Shown: positions 63,691-64,000 of the stretch, in pieces | How positions within the stretch are numbered: position 1 is the first letter of the stretch | Layout: each line of letters starts with the position of its first letter | NCBI GenBank assembly: GCA_025463785.1 | Contig: JAODBD010000005.1 | Span: 62,001 to 126,000 of the forward strand | From: Glaciihabitans sp. | GTDB taxonomy: Bacteria; Actinomycetota; Actinomycetes; Actinomycetales; Microbacteriaceae | DNA: 64,000 nt | Reading direction: 5' to 3' | The notes under the pieces: generated by a model | Told to the model about the DNA's origin: nothing | What the model saw: the letters and a program-made list of their open reading frames with translations, nothing else | Database searches by the model: none | Translations under genes and position numbers: made by a program

Positions 63691-64000
63691 CCGCCGTCAC
63701 CACAGCGCCGAAATCTGCAATCATGCGAGCATCATCCGCAGTGCTGATGACCTATGCAGAGGGTTCAGCTGAGCGAGTGGTCGGCGCAGAAACACGTTCC
63801 AAACCGTAACACGAGCGGCAGGTTGCCTCAGAACGAGGGCTGTTTTTAGACAAACGGTCGTAGGTTCAAATCCTCGACAAATAACCGCGGCGGATCGTGA
63901 TGACTAAACGATAACCGCGTCTAACACGCAATAACCCTGAACAACCGGAAATTTGTGTGTTTCCGGTTGTTCCCGGTTATCCGCGGTCGCTGGACCGCGA
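63691..64000. other. Putative attachment region with tRNA-like 3' sequence
   Basis: Follows the integrase start. At 63856-63878 there is a tRNA T-arm-like run (GGTCGTAGGTTCAAATCCT). Three ATAACC motifs and hairpins sit to its right. No full tRNA is present on either strand. This is the probable integrase-proximal end of the island. Confidence 0.5.
63940..63971. repeat. 12-bp perfect inverted repeat
   Basis: AACAACCGGAAA (63940-63951) and TTTCCGGTTGTT (63960-63971) with an 8-base loop, no T-run. Could be a terminator for a gene outside, or an integrase or excisionase site. A second, shorter hairpin (CGCGGTC/GACCGCG) follows at 63982-63999. Confidence 0.75.

Noticed and set aside
48457-63878. 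The two tRNA-like T-arm pieces (48457-48493 and 63856-63878) as attL and attR of one island
   Set aside because: They share 18 of 19 bases but lie on opposite strands. Sites of one integration event must be direct repeats, and T-arms are alike in all tRNAs.

Overview
The window is about 60 percent GC with many GTG starts and actinobacterial gene families: wall-polymer ABC exporter, glycerophosphotransferases, a mannitol PTS and an HtrA-like protease. It looks like a chromosomal piece of an actinomycete, most likely Microbacteriaceae. That placement is inferred from gene content and base composition, not from a marker gene. No complete tRNA, rRNA or CRISPR array was seen.

1-16 kb. The left edge is the N-terminal part of an ABC ATPase. 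A wall-polymer block follows: a cytidylyltransferase-like enzyme and a two-gene ABC exporter. A type III restriction-modification module (XRE regulator, Mod, Res; 4.4-9.7 kb) interrupts the envelope theme, with an ImmA/IrrE protease just beyond it. Envelope genes then resume: a CDP-glycerol glycerophosphotransferase, a GT2 glycosyltransferase, an HtrA/DegQ-like protease and two small secreted or lipoproteins.

16-35 kb. A LacI regulator and a PLP aminotransferase precede a seven-gene minus-strand operon (25.3 to 18.6 kb). It encodes a receiver/PIG-L deacetylase fusion, an ATP-grasp enzyme, a PHP phosphoesterase, a processive-type GT2, a small membrane protein, a response regulator and a sensor histidine kinase. 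This reads as a signal-controlled surface-glycan pathway. A nitrilase-like amidohydrolase and glycerate kinase follow. Next is a complete mannitol PTS locus (IIB-like, HPr, EI, IICB, IIA, mannitol-1-phosphate dehydrogenase) with a divergent MtlR-type activator.

35-44 kb. A DUF559-like protein, a large secreted GH87-type alpha-1,3-glucanase with duplicated carbohydrate-binding modules, a glycerophosphotransferase/glycosyltransferase fusion and a membrane GT39 mannosyltransferase-type protein.

44.4-64 kb is accessory DNA. The first part (44.4-48.5 kb) is worn: recombinase remnants, a broken Rhs protein with a coupled membrane tail, and candidate immunity genes. From 49.1 to 60.7 kb all genes lie on the plus strand and look like a defence island: an ApeA/HEPN-like protein, an unknown, a protein with an RNxxxH HEPN motif, and a FRG-domain protein. 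Last comes a five-gene operon joined by four successive 4-base overlaps: DNA methyltransferase, 68-aa protein, SMC/Rad50-like ATPase, 348-aa unknown, and SIR2 protein. This operon is the best candidate for an undescribed system. It resembles Lamassu-type SMC plus SIR2 logic with a built-in methyltransferase. The island ends with an XRE/nucleotidyltransferase toxin-antitoxin-like pair, a tyrosine integrase carrying a one-base frameshift, and a tRNA-3'-like sequence with hairpins at the right edge.
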